From: an uncultured Candidatus Altimarinota bacterium
Lineage (GTDB): Bacteria > Patescibacteriota > Gracilibacteria > CAIRYL01
Assembly: GCA_947311665.1 (NCBI GenBank)
Contig: CAMZLA010000092.1
Coordinates: forward strand, 1 to 10,930
DNA length: 10,930 nucleotides
Direction: 5' to 3'
Position 1 is the first letter of the stretch. The number at the start of each line of letters is the position of its first letter. The notes under the pieces are model-generated. The model was not told where the DNA came from. It did no database searches and was given only the letters and a program-made list of their open reading frames with translations. The translations under genes and the position numbers were made by a program. Positions 1 through 7,759 of this stretch are shown piece by piece.

Positions 1-1010
1 AAAGCCAGATGATGAAAAAATAATTCTTCTAAAAATAAACTTTTCCACTCTGCCGAAATTAATATTTTATATGCTTTCTTTGAAAGAATTTCTCTATATT
101 CAACAGAAACAAGATTGTCTACAATCTCTATTTTTTGAATATAAAAAGGATTTGAGGTCTGAAACAATGAATATGGTTTTTGCGATTGAGAAATAATACT
201 GGCAACAATAACTCGTAACGGTGGTGTTTGAGATAATATATTATTTTTTTGTTTATTGTTTGCCAATGTTAGTTTTTTTGATGTTTCTGATTTTATTTTT
301 TCTGATTTTTCTAATTCTTTTTCTCTATTATTTTTTATTACTGTGTCTTCATCATTCTCTATAAAAGAAATTCCTTCTATTATCGTATAAAATAAAGAAA
401 TATCTATATATTCTCCCCAATATTCTATTTGCAATTCATTTTCTAATGAATAGAATATTTTTTGATTTCCTGAAAAATATCGATAAAATTCAAAATTTCC
501 TATTTTTACTTTTTCTCCATTTTTCAGAGCCTGTTGTTTTCCTTCTGGAAATTTTTTTATTAAAAAAAATGGATTATTTTCTTTTTGAAAATTTACTAAA
601 TTTCCTATTTCATTTTCTTTCGATGAAATAAAATAAGGAATTTTTAATTCTAAACCTATATTTGAAAAAGTTTGTTTTTGCCAACTATCATCCAATATGT
701 CTATTTCTAATAGAGAAAAATCTATTTTTTGTTTTTCATTTTTCAGAATAATATTTGGATTTATAAACCCTCTTACCACCACTTCTTTTCCTAAAAAATT
801 TGTTAGATCTCTATCAGATGAAGAAACAGAAAATTCATTTCCTTTTTCTGAATATAAAGAATATGAAGCAAAAAATGAAGAATCATTTTCTATAAGAACT
901 CCAGAAGTAGTCAATAAAATATTTGGCAATTCTTCATCTTCCTGAAAAGAACATGCCGAAAAAAAAACTATTGAGCATATTGAAAGTAATGCTATCTTAA
1001 ATTTTGTCAT
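1..1010 (-). CDS. Unrecognised lipoprotein, 3' end outside the window
   Basis: Reading the minus strand from ATG at 1010 gives an open frame of 336 codons with no stop, running off the left edge, so the C-terminus is missing. The N-terminus is a lipoprotein signal: basic MTKFK, a hydrophobic stretch (IALLSICSIVFF), then lipobox F-S-A-C with the acylated cysteine at residue 20, followed by acidic residues. The mature protein should sit on the outer face of the cytoplasmic membrane. Around residues 60-85 a pattern like FLGKEVVVRGFIN resembles a small beta-barrel (OB-like) strand pattern, but this is a weak impression. A Lys/Glu/Asn-rich, probably disordered stretch lies near residues 215-250, before a second apparently folded part. 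I do not recognise the family. The gene is divergent from the thioredoxin-like lipoprotein gene. No Shine-Dalgarno precedes the ATG. Short plus-strand frames inside it (446-631, 697-945) are shadows. Confidence 0.85.
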   Translation of the reverse strand, partial: MTKFKIALLSICSIVFFSACSFQEDEELPNILLTTSGVLIENDSSFFASYSLYSEKGNEFSVSSSDRDLTNFLGKEVVVRGFINPNIILKNEKQKIDFSLLEIDILDDSWQKQTFSNIGLELKIPYFISSKENEIGNLVNFQKENNPFFLIKKFPEGKQQALKNGEKVKIGNFEFYRYFSGNQKIFYSLENELQIEYWGEYIDISLFYTIIEGISFIENDEDTVIKNNREKELEKSEKIKSETSKKLTLANNKQKNNILSQTPPLRVIVASIISQSQKPYSLFQTSNPFYIQKIEIVDNLVSVEYREILSKKAYKILISAEWKSLFLEELFFHHLA

Positions 1011-1021
1011 ATCTAAAGTAT

Positions 1022-1051
1022 ATTATAAAATATTTTAACTCATCGTTTCCA
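1022..1051 (-). promoter_or_regulatory. Candidate promoter of the left lipoprotein gene
   Basis: On the minus strand a perfect TATAAT (1022-1027) lies 18 bases from TGGAAA (1046-1051), a four-of-six match to the -35 consensus. A start of transcription near 1015 would leave only about five bases before the ATG at 1010, so the transcript would be almost leaderless. The region is so AT-rich that a chance TATAAT is possible. Confidence 0.35.
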
Positions 1052-1143
1052 TTCTTAATAGTAAAATAATATAGACAAAAGAAAAAGAGAAATGATAGGT
1101 TTATTTGAAATATATTTTTTATTATTATTTTACCCAAAAAACT

Positions 1144-2061
1144 ATGAAATATATAAACAAAAAAAGTGTTGTAATGGGACTAAGCATTATATCTCTTTCT
1201 CTTTTTTCAGGATGCACTCTTGATGATATAACAGGAGATTCTACTTGGATTCCAAAAGAGTATGTGAACCAAGACTCTGAAATGGGAAGTGAAGATATTC
1301 AAAAAAATGGAGAAATTGAAAAAATGGAAATTCAAGATATTGGAAAGGTTGCCCCTTCAATAGATTCTGATGAAATTTCTGAAGAAGCATTTGCAAAAGC
1401 ATTTGCAAATTATATTGAAAAAAATCCTGTAGATTTTGGGAAAAAAGTAGATAAAGCATATCAAATTTATCAAGCAAAACAAAAAGAAGAAGCAACGAAA
1501 GAAACAGAAAAAAAAGCTGAAAGCATTCGTGATATTTCAAAAACAGATCATGTAAAAGGAGCAGAAAATCCAAAATTTGTCCTTTTTGAATATTCTGATT
1601 ATCATTGTCCATATTGTAAACAATTTCATCCTACAACATCTCAATTTTTAAAAGATAACGATGATCTTGCATTAGTATTCCGAGCATATCCAGCTGTTCA
1701 TAAAAATACATCTGGAAAACTTCATGAACTCGCAGAATGTATTGCACGAGAAGATGGAAATGACAGTTTTTGGAAATTTACAAATTTAGCATTTGAAAAA
1801 GGAACAGAACTTTCTTTAAAAAATGCTGAAACAGAAATGAAAAAAATTGGTATTTCAAATATTGATAACATTATGAAATGTTCAAAAAATGGAGATTTTA
1901 AAACTTTTATTAATGAAAGTGAAAAAGAAGCACAATCTTTAGGAATTAATGGGACTCCAGGTTCTATTTTAAAAAATCTTGAAACAGGAGAAATTAGAGT
2001 TATTTCAGGAGCATATCCACTCGAAGCACTACAATCTTTTAAAGATGAATTGAGTAAATAA
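1144..2061 (+). CDS. Lipoprotein DsbA-like thiol-disulfide oxidoreductase
   Basis: A 305-residue protein of the DsbA/thioredoxin_4 (BdbD-like) family, which makes or rearranges disulfide bonds in exported proteins. The signal peptide is MKYINKK, a hydrophobic core, and lipobox LFSGC with lipid-bearing Cys24. Residues 25-140 form a charged, partly helical spacer (acidic first, Lys/Glu-rich near 110-130) that would hold the catalytic domain away from the membrane. The thioredoxin domain begins near 143 (FVLFEYSDYHCPYCKQF), with redox motif CPYC at 155-158 and the cis-proline loop GTPG at 270-273. Two further cysteines (199, 246) could form a second, structural disulfide. I chose ATG at 1144 because it gives a normal lipoprotein signal; a TTG at 1105 adds 13 residues of unlikely sequence. 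No Shine-Dalgarno is visible. The gene appears monocistronic, with a terminator just after it. The family call is firm; the substrates are unknown. Confidence 0.9.
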   Translation: MKYINKKSVVMGLSIISLSLFSGCTLDDITGDSTWIPKEYVNQDSEMGSEDIQKNGEIEKMEIQDIGKVAPSIDSDEISEEAFAKAFANYIEKNPVDFGKKVDKAYQIYQAKQKEEATKETEKKAESIRDISKTDHVKGAENPKFVLFEYSDYHCPYCKQFHPTTSQFLKDNDDLALVFRAYPAVHKNTSGKLHELAECIAREDGNDSFWKFTNLAFEKGTELSLKNAETEMKKIGISNIDNIMKCSKNGDFKTFINESEKEAQSLGINGTPGSILKNLETGEIRVISGAYPLEALQSFKDELSK

Positions 2062-2094
2062 TATCTTCACAAAACATGTGAAATAGTGGAGAAT

Positions 2095-2137
2095 AGAGAT
2101 GTTGAATATTTTTAAAAAATATCAACATCTCTTTTTT
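2095..2137 (+). terminator. Rho-independent terminator after the DsbA-like gene
   Basis: AGAGATGTTGA (2095-2105) pairs perfectly with TCAACATCTCT (2122-2132). An AT-rich inner extension has one bulged base, and a run of six T's follows (2132-2137). It lies 33 bases after the stop of the thioredoxin-like gene and before the start of the next gene, so the two are probably separate transcripts. Confidence 0.8.
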
Positions 2138-2163
2138 ATATATTCAATTTTTAATATTTCCGA

Positions 2164-3387
2164 ATGCGATCAAAAATACTTGAAACTCTTTTTTTACTTT
2201 TTTTTGATATCATTGCAATAATTGGTGTTTTTTCTCTCAGTTATTATTTACGGTTGGGAACATTTTCTCATTCTGTATTTCCATTTCAGCCATATTTTAC
2301 AATGTCTCTGGTTATGGTTCCCATTTTCATTATTTTTCTTATTTTCTCTGGGAGATATTCTTTGAAAGAAAAATCATTATGGAATCATTTCAAACACATT
2401 ATTTCTGCCTCTCTTGCGGGAAGTTTATTATTCCCTTTGCTTTTCTATTTCTCAGAAGAACAATTTTTTTCTCGAGGAATAATTTTGCTCATTTTCATTT
2501 TCTCACTTCTTTCACTTTTTACCCTTTCTTATATTTTTCAAAAAATAAGGAAATTTAAATCGGAAAAAAATATTGGAATTTCTAAAATGCTGGTTATTGG
2601 AGCAGGAAGAAATGCACAAAAAATCATTACTACATTAATACAAACACAATCTGCTCATAAACCAGTTGCTATTTTAACGCCTTATGGGTCGAAAAAAAAA
2701 GAAATATCTGGAGTAAAAATTTTTGGAAAATTGGATAGTTTAGAAAAAATATTTATATCAGAAGATATTAATGAAGTGTTTTTATGTGAAGCGGTTGAAC
2801 ACTCTGAAAATCTTGCCTCTTTTTGCCGAAACAAAGGAGTTATTTTACGAACTTCATTAGAAACTTTAGGAATAAATCATCATGCAATAGAAACAGAAAC
2901 AATTGAAAACACTACTTTTTTAACACTGCAACAATCCCCTCTTTTTGGTTGGGGACAATTTTTTAAAAGATTGTTCGATATTATATTTTCTCTTTTTGGA
3001 CTCATTATTTTTTCTCCATATTTTCTCTATAACAGAAAATATATAACCATTACAAAATTTTCCAATGGGAAAGAAACAACATTTGCTGGAATAACATTTC
3101 AAAAAGACAAGAAAATATATGGAAAAAACATTTCTCTTCTCTGGAATATTCTAAAAAAAGATATCAGTTTCATCGGCCCAAAAGTAATGACAAAAACAAT
3201 ATATGATGAATTTTTTAAAGAGATAAAAGAACAAAGTGAATCTCGATATATTTTACGACCCGGTCTCTTTTCTTCATATAACAAAACAAACAACACTCCA
3301 GAATCTATCATCAGATCAGATATTTTATATATTAGAAATTGGAGTTTTTGGAATGATATGAAAATTTTCTGGAAAAATATTTTTTAA
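2164..3387 (+). CDS. Polyprenyl glycosylphosphotransferase-like protein, catalytic core shortened
   Basis: A 407-residue membrane protein built like WbaP/WcaJ/EpsE sugar-phosphate transferases, which move a sugar-1-phosphate from a nucleotide sugar to undecaprenyl phosphate to start surface polysaccharide synthesis. About four N-terminal membrane segments (residues 8-125) are followed by a Rossmann-like CoA_binding_3 domain (KMLVIGAGRNAQ, 141-152). Next come the transferase entry helix FKRLFDIIFSLFGLIIFSP (267-285) and the C-terminal marks SFIGPK (335-340), RYILRPG (361-367) and NWSFWNDMKI (392-401). From KRLFD to the GP motif there are about 66 residues, whereas family members usually have about 100-110. 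The KFR(S/T)M segment, the catalytic Asp-Glu dyad and SLDELPQL are not recognisable; only SLLWNIL remains. The protein may therefore be inactive or altered. It follows a terminator, and no other polysaccharide genes are adjacent. No Shine-Dalgarno is seen before the ATG. Confidence 0.75.
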   Translation: MRSKILETLFLLFFDIIAIIGVFSLSYYLRLGTFSHSVFPFQPYFTMSLVMVPIFIIFLIFSGRYSLKEKSLWNHFKHIISASLAGSLLFPLLFYFSEEQFFSRGIILLIFIFSLLSLFTLSYIFQKIRKFKSEKNIGISKMLVIGAGRNAQKIITTLIQTQSAHKPVAILTPYGSKKKEISGVKIFGKLDSLEKIFISEDINEVFLCEAVEHSENLASFCRNKGVILRTSLETLGINHHAIETETIENTTFLTLQQSPLFGWGQFFKRLFDIIFSLFGLIIFSPYFLYNRKYITITKFSNGKETTFAGITFQKDKKIYGKNISLLWNILKKDISFIGPKVMTKTIYDEFFKEIKEQSESRYILRPGLFSSYNKTNNTPESIIRSDILYIRNWSFWNDMKIFWKNIF

Positions 3388-3407
3388 TTCTCCAAAAGTA
3401 AAAAATT

Positions 3408-3416
3408 TGCTATCAT
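3408..3416 (+). promoter_or_regulatory. Candidate extended -10 promoter for efp
   Basis: TGCTATCAT (3408-3416) matches the extended -10 pattern TGnTATAAT with one change, and lies in the 68-base gap after the glycosylphosphotransferase-like gene. No good -35 is seen. Transcription would begin near 3423, giving a leader of about 33 bases. There is no clear terminator before it, so some read-through from upstream is possible. Confidence 0.4.
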
Positions 3417-3455
3417 TTCATCAGTATATTTTAAAACTCTTTTTTAAAAAAAATT

Positions 3456-4019
3456 ATGTATTCAATAGGTGAAGTCCGAGTGGGACATGTAGTAGAAATT
3501 GACGGAGTTCCTTTTTTAGTAACCAGCAGTATTCATGCAAAACAAGCACGAGGAGCAGGGGTCTTAAAAACAAAAATGAAAAATTTGATAACAGGTGCCG
3601 TTATTCCTAAAACATTTCAAGGAAATGAAAAACTAAAACCAGCCGATGTAGGATATTTTAAAGCTCAATATTTATATAAAGATGCAGAAGGGTATCAATT
3701 TCTTCACAATGAAACATTTGAAGGATTTGTTATTGAAGATGATGTTATTGGAGAAAATAATGTGTTTTTAGTAGAAGGAGATGATTATGATATTCAGCAA
3801 TTTGATGAAAAACCTATTTCAATCAATTGGCCAATAAACATGATTTTTACAGTTATTTCAACACCTCCAGGAGTAAAAGGAGATACGGCTCAAGGAGGAG
3901 GAAATAAACCTGCAGAACTTGAAAATGGATTAACAGTACAAGTTCCTCCATTTGTAGATATAGATCAAAATATAAAAATTGATACCAGAACCAGAACATA
4001 TATAGAACGAGTGCAATAA
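3456..4019 (+). CDS. efp: Translation elongation factor P
   Basis: A full-length EF-P (187 residues; Escherichia coli EF-P is 188). It binds between the ribosomal P and E sites and relieves stalling on proline stretches. All three beta domains are present: N-terminal KOW-like domain (1-65; KNLITGAVIPKTF is characteristic), the middle OB domain (NETFEGF near 90), and the C-terminal OB domain with PGVKGDTAQGG and the final DTRTRTYIERV. The functional loop reads KQARGAGV, so the residue at the modification position is Arg32, as in rhamnosylated EF-Ps, rather than the lysine of E. coli. The usual Pro-Gly before it is replaced by Gln-Ala. No modification enzyme (EarP, EpmA/B) is encoded in the window. 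The next gene starts 22 bases downstream and is probably co-transcribed, pairing two ribosome-binding translation factors. No Shine-Dalgarno is evident. Confidence 0.97.
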   Translation: MYSIGEVRVGHVVEIDGVPFLVTSSIHAKQARGAGVLKTKMKNLITGAVIPKTFQGNEKLKPADVGYFKAQYLYKDAEGYQFLHNETFEGFVIEDDVIGENNVFLVEGDDYDIQQFDEKPISINWPINMIFTVISTPPGVKGDTAQGGGNKPAELENGLTVQVPPFVDIDQNIKIDTRTRTYIERVQ

Positions 4020-4041
4020 TTATTTACACAACAGAAAAACT

Positions 4042-5283
4042 ATGAATACTACACCCGATTCTTATGCCCTTATTTTTGACTCTGTATACGATCAGTATAA
4101 AGGAGTTTTGGCGTATATTAGAGTTGTTTCTGGAAGTTTTCAGAAAAAACAAAAAATGAAATTCATCGGAACAAATACCGAAATTTCTGCATTAGAAGTT
4201 GGATATTTTTCTCCAAAACAAACTCCATGCGATTCTTTACAAGAAGGAGAAGTTGGATATATTGTAACGGGATTAAAATCGACAAGAGAAGCAAATGTTG
4301 GAGATACTGTATATGTTGGGAAAAAAGAAAATCCTGAAGCATTACCAGGATATAATCCACCAAAACCGATGATTTTTTCTGGAGTATTTTGTACCGATAC
4401 AGCAGAATATCCAAATTTACGAGATGCGGTAGAAAAACTTTCTCTCTCAGATTCATCATTTTCGTTTGAACCAGAAAATTCTGGTGCATTGGGACATGGT
4501 TTCCGATGTGGATTTTTAGGACTTTTACATTTAGAAATTATTCAAGAACGACTTGAAAGAGAATTTAACCTTGATCTCATTGTTACCGCTCCAAGTGTTC
4601 GATATACATTAGAAATGGAAAATGGAACAACTTTTGATATTTCATCAGCAAGTGAATATCCCGATCCAAGTCAAATTAAAACTATTTATGAACCCATTGC
4701 AAAAGTAGAACTCATTTTGCCAAAAGAATATATGGGAGCGGTTATGGATCTCATTTCAAAATCGAGAGGAGTGTTTAAAAATGTTTCATATCTTGATGAA
4801 AATAGAGCATTGGTTACAAGTGAAGTTCCCATGGCAAATCTTGTTGTAGATTTTTACGATAGGCTAAAAAGTGGAACACAAGGCTATGCCAGTATGAATT
4901 ATGAATTTTTAGAAATGAGAGCTGATTCTTTAATTAAAATGGATATTTTAATTGCTGGAGAAGAGGCCACTCCCCTTTCTCAGATAATTCATGTCGATGA
5001 AGCGCAAAATGCGGGAAGTATCATTACAAAAAAATTGAAAGAAATTATTCCTCGTGCCAATTTCCCAATCGCAATTCAAGCAGCTATTGGAGCACGGTTT
5101 ATTGCGAGACAAACTATTTCTGCATATAGAAAAGATGTAACCGCAGGGTTATATGGAGGAGATATTTCACGAAAAAATAAACTGCTTAAAAAACAAAAAG
5201 CAGGAAAAAAACGAATGAAAGCTATGGGAAAAGTTAATCTTCCACAAGAAGCATTTTTAAGTATATTGAAACGAGAAGAATAA
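4042..5283 (+). CDS. lepA: Elongation factor 4 (LepA) lacking the GTPase domain
   Basis: A 413-residue protein matching LepA/EF4 from domain II to the C-terminus. EF4 is normally about 600 residues, with a GTPase domain in roughly the first 185. Here the sequence starts MNTTPDSYALIFDSVYD, corresponding to the domain I/II linker, so P-loop, switch regions and NKxD are all absent. What remains is strongly conserved: domain II (ALIFDS to about 95), domain III with GFRCGFLGLLHLEI at 153-166, domain V (about 215-300), and the EF4-specific C-terminal domain with YGGDISRKNKLLKKQKAGKK (371-390) and LPQEAFLSIL. Upstream DNA is occupied by efp, and the frame meets a stop (4003-4005) inside it, so no hidden G domain is attached. 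The clean boundary and intact remainder argue against ordinary decay. Possible explanations are a G domain encoded elsewhere, a G-independent role, or a rearrangement or misassembly at the junction. No Shine-Dalgarno precedes the ATG. Confidence 0.93.
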   Translation: MNTTPDSYALIFDSVYDQYKGVLAYIRVVSGSFQKKQKMKFIGTNTEISALEVGYFSPKQTPCDSLQEGEVGYIVTGLKSTREANVGDTVYVGKKENPEALPGYNPPKPMIFSGVFCTDTAEYPNLRDAVEKLSLSDSSFSFEPENSGALGHGFRCGFLGLLHLEIIQERLEREFNLDLIVTAPSVRYTLEMENGTTFDISSASEYPDPSQIKTIYEPIAKVELILPKEYMGAVMDLISKSRGVFKNVSYLDENRALVTSEVPMANLVVDFYDRLKSGTQGYASMNYEFLEMRADSLIKMDILIAGEEATPLSQIIHVDEAQNAGSIITKKLKEIIPRANFPIAIQAAIGARFIARQTISAYRKDVTAGLYGGDISRKNKLLKKQKAGKKRMKAMGKVNLPQEAFLSILKREE

Positions 5284-5290
5284 TTTTTTT

Positions 5291-6355
5291 TTAAAAAGGA
5301 AGAATTTCAAGATTGAAGACTCTTTCAATGAACCATAATGATGAAATAAATATTATAAGAGAGGCAAAAATATTAAGAATAATTTTCCCTCCTCGTTGTT
5401 GAAAAATTACCCATAGAATAGGAAAAGCAAATGCAATAATAATTAATTGCCCTATTTCAACTCCAATATTCAAAGAAAAAAGCGGTATAAGGAAATTTTC
5501 ACTTGAAATATTTAAATCCGAAAAAGAACCTGCAAATCCTAACCCATGAAAAAGTCCAAAGAGAAAAATGGTAATAATATGATTTCTAAAAATATTGAGT
5601 TTGGGGAATTGCGTTTTAAATATTCCAATAAATGCAGTATAAATAATTGAAAGAGCTATTATCGGTTCTACTATTTGAGAAGAAAGAGTAATAATCCCCA
5701 TTCCTGCTAAAATAAGAGTTAATGAATGACTTATAGTAAAAACAGAGATAAGAATAAGAAGTTTTCGAAAAGTAAGTCCTAATAGTAATATAGAAAGAAT
5801 AAATAAAATATGATCATATCCAGATAAAATATGACTTATTCCAATAGGAATAAATTTTTTTATATTTTCTATTGGTGTCATTGGTGATTTTTCAAACTTA
5901 AGTCTCATCGCCTGTTTCAAAAAATTTTCTTGACTAGATGGAGACATGTTTTGAAAATTTTCATCATTTGCAAGAACTTTTTTTGCTGCATTATTTATTA
6001 TTTCTTGAACATCTGGGGAAAGATTTTTTATATTTTCAGGATTTTTAAGTTGCATTTGAATAAATTCTTCAGAAGGTTGCATTAATTGATCTACAGGACT
6101 TGGATTATTTTTCCAAAATTCATCAATACTATATCCATATGTTTCTTGAAAAAATTCTTCAATTTCTTCATCTGTTACATTTTCTTTACTTTGAATAAAT
6201 TCAACAACTTCTGGAGGAAGTACTGAATGTGCTATTGAAAATGAAAAAAAGAAAAAGAAATTTGCTAAAAATAGAACAATAAAAGAGGTAAAAGAAATAA
6301 CGAATGAAGAAGAGAAAAATCTATTTTTAATGCTGTTATTTATTAAATTATTCAT
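5291..6355 (-). CDS. HupE/UreJ-type membrane protein with an N-terminal extension
   Basis: A 354-residue protein. Residues 165-354 match the HupE/UreJ_2 family of small membrane proteins, some of which take up nickel or cobalt. The family motifs are in order: HILSGYDHILF (175-185), FTISHSLTL (206-214), VEPIIALSI (229-237), FHGLGFAG (269-276) and NIGVEIGQ (296-303). The conserved His and Glu residues that may bind metal (H175, D181, H182, H210, E230, H270, E300) are all kept. About six membrane segments are predicted by eye. Before this is a hydrophobic signal or anchor (residues 17-43) and a soluble, acidic, helical region (44-165) with no recognised family. No urease, hydrogenase or cobalamin gene is nearby, so the metal role is inference. 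The gene is convergent with lepA, the two stops being only 7 bases apart. Its upstream region carries weak promoter-like matches (TTGCTA, TATTTT) and no Shine-Dalgarno. Confidence 0.85.
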   Translation of the reverse strand: MNNLINNSIKNRFFSSSFVISFTSFIVLFLANFFFFFSFSIAHSVLPPEVVEFIQSKENVTDEEIEEFFQETYGYSIDEFWKNNPSPVDQLMQPSEEFIQMQLKNPENIKNLSPDVQEIINNAAKKVLANDENFQNMSPSSQENFLKQAMRLKFEKSPMTPIENIKKFIPIGISHILSGYDHILFILSILLLGLTFRKLLILISVFTISHSLTLILAGMGIITLSSQIVEPIIALSIIYTAFIGIFKTQFPKLNIFRNHIITIFLFGLFHGLGFAGSFSDLNISSENFLIPLFSLNIGVEIGQLIIIAFAFPILWVIFQQRGGKIILNIFASLIIFISSLWFIERVFNLEILPF

Positions 6356-6405
6356 GTGGTTTTTATAAAATATTGTACAAATAGAAAATTAGCAAAAAAA
6401 TTCTT

Positions 6406-6445
6406 AAAAAAAGAACCGTCAATTTCTATCGGGATCTTTTTTTTT
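6406..6445 (-). terminator. Probable terminator after ftsZ
   Basis: AAAAAAAGA..CCG (6406-6418) pairs with CGG..TCTTTTTTT (6430-6443) around an 11-base loop, with a small asymmetric internal loop. Read on the minus strand the A run becomes the T tail, 22 bases after the ftsZ stop. It would separate ftsZ from the downstream HupE-like gene on the same strand. The stem is imperfect. Confidence 0.5.
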
Positions 6446-6466
6446 ATTTTTCATGTTTTTTTAAGG

Positions 6467-7708
6467 TTATACTTTTCGTCGAAGAAAAGCTGGAACTTCT
6501 AAATCATCTTTTATATCTTCTTTCTTTTGTTCTGCTGTTTGAGGTGCTGAATTTTGAGAAAAATTTGAGAGAGGAGATTGAGAATTGCTCGATGGTTTAT
6601 CTGATGAAAGAGAAAGGGATCGTAATCCTCCAGAATTATGAGAACTTGATGTTCTTCGTGATAACGGTTTATCAGACATAGCTTCTTCATCATCAAACCC
6701 TGTAGCAATTACCGTACATTTAATTTCTCCAGTATATGAATCGTTTACAACGGCTCCAAAAATAATATTTGCATCTTCATCAATTTGAGCTGTTACTATT
6801 TCTGCTGCTTCATTAACTTCAAACATTGAAAGATCTGTTCCTCCTGTAATATTTAAAAGAAGTCCTTTTGCTCCGTTTATAGATTGTTCTAATAAAGGAG
6901 ATTCTATTGCTGCTGTAGCAGCTTCCGCTGCTCTATTTTCTCCTGTTCCAAACCCAATTCCCATCAGCGCAGATCCTGCAGAATGCATTACTGATTTCAC
7001 ATCGGCAAAATCTACATTTATCAAACCAGCAACAGTAATAAGATCTGAAATACCTTGAATACCCTGACGAAGAACTTCATCAACAATAGCAAATGCTTCT
7101 GTTAATGGCATTTTTTTATCAATTAATCCCAAAAGTCTATCATTTGGAATAGTAATTAATGTATCTACTTTTTCTTTCAAGTCTTTTAGCCCTTCAAGAG
7201 ATTGCTTTCTTCGTTTTGCTCCTTCAAATGAAAAAGGTTTTGTTACAACGGCTACCGTTAAACACCCTAATTCTTTTGCTATTTCTGCAACAACTGGAGC
7301 AGAACCAGTTCCAGTTCCTCCTCCCATTCCTGCAGTAATAAAAACTAAATCGGCACCTTCTAAAGATTTTCTAATTTCTTCAGATGATTCTTCTGCAGCT
7401 TGTCGCCCTATTTCTGGATTTGAACCAGCTCCAAGACCTTGAGTTGTTCCTTTCCCAATATTTATTTTTTCTTCAGCTCCTGTCATTGAAAGAGCTTGAA
7501 TATCGGTATTAATAGCGATGAATTCTACACCATTAACATTCCCAATCATTTTTTTCAGAGCATTTCCCCCTGCTCCTCCACACCCTACTACAATTATTTT
7601 TGCACCAGGTCCAAATTCATTCATTGTTTCAGAAGTTGGATTTTGTGCTGTTTTTTGTAGTTTTGAGTTATTTCCAGAGAAAATATCTTTTATTCGTGAA
7701 TCTGCCAT
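6467..7708 (-). CDS. ftsZ: Cell division protein FtsZ
   Basis: The tubulin-like GTPase that polymerises into the division ring at midcell; complete at 413 residues. The nucleotide-binding domain has [11 protein letters not shown] (40-50), NTD (67-69) and the tubulin signature [10 protein letters not shown] (129-138). The T7 synergy loop NVDFAD (231-236) supplies the acidic residues that hydrolyse GTP in the neighbouring subunit. The C-terminal domain ends near 340. A Ser/Asn/Pro-rich disordered linker (345-400) leads to the conserved C-terminal peptide [13 protein letters not shown] (401-413), the tail that binds FtsA and other partners. It follows ftsA on the same strand with 51 bases between them, the classical division arrangement, but has its own promoter in that gap. 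The ATG at 7708 gives a typical N-terminus with a short variable tail before the Rossmann fold. No Shine-Dalgarno is seen. Confidence 0.99.
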   Translation of the reverse strand: MADSRIKDIFSGNNSKLQKTAQNPTSETMNEFGPGAKIIVVGCGGAGGNALKKMIGNVNGVEFIAINTDIQALSMTGAEEKINIGKGTTQGLGAGSNPEIGRQAAEESSEEIRKSLEGADLVFITAGMGGGTGTGSAPVVAEIAKELGCLTVAVVTKPFSFEGAKRRKQSLEGLKDLKEKVDTLITIPNDRLLGLIDKKMPLTEAFAIVDEVLRQGIQGISDLITVAGLINVDFADVKSVMHSAGSALMGIGFGTGENRAAEAATAAIESPLLEQSINGAKGLLLNITGGTDLSMFEVNEAAEIVTAQIDEDANIIFGAVVNDSYTGEIKCTVIATGFDDEEAMSDKPLSRRTSSSHNSGGLRSLSLSSDKPSSNSQSPLSNFSQNSAPQTAEQKKEDIKDDLEVPAFLRRKV

Positions 7709-7736
7709 ATATAAGAAAATAAGTTAATACATTTAC

Positions 7737-7745
7737 ATTATACCA
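7737..7745 (-). promoter_or_regulatory. Extended -10 promoter of ftsZ
   Basis: On the minus strand TGGTATAAT is a perfect extended -10 element in the 51-base gap between ftsA and ftsZ. Transcription would begin near 7730 and leave a leader of about 22 bases. No good -35 is present, which is usual when TGn is there. It would let ftsZ be made in excess over ftsA. Confidence 0.65.
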
Positions 7746-7759
7746 TACTTTATAGAAAG

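Noticed and set aside
1105..1143. TTG start adding 13 residues to the DsbA-like lipoprotein
   Set aside because: The added residues (YIFYYYF and so on) spoil a standard lipoprotein signal that begins properly at ATG 1144.
4000..4045. Frameshift hiding the LepA G domain upstream
   Set aside because: The upstream DNA is a complete efp gene on the same strand, and the lepA frame has a stop at 4003-4005, so there is no room for a G domain.
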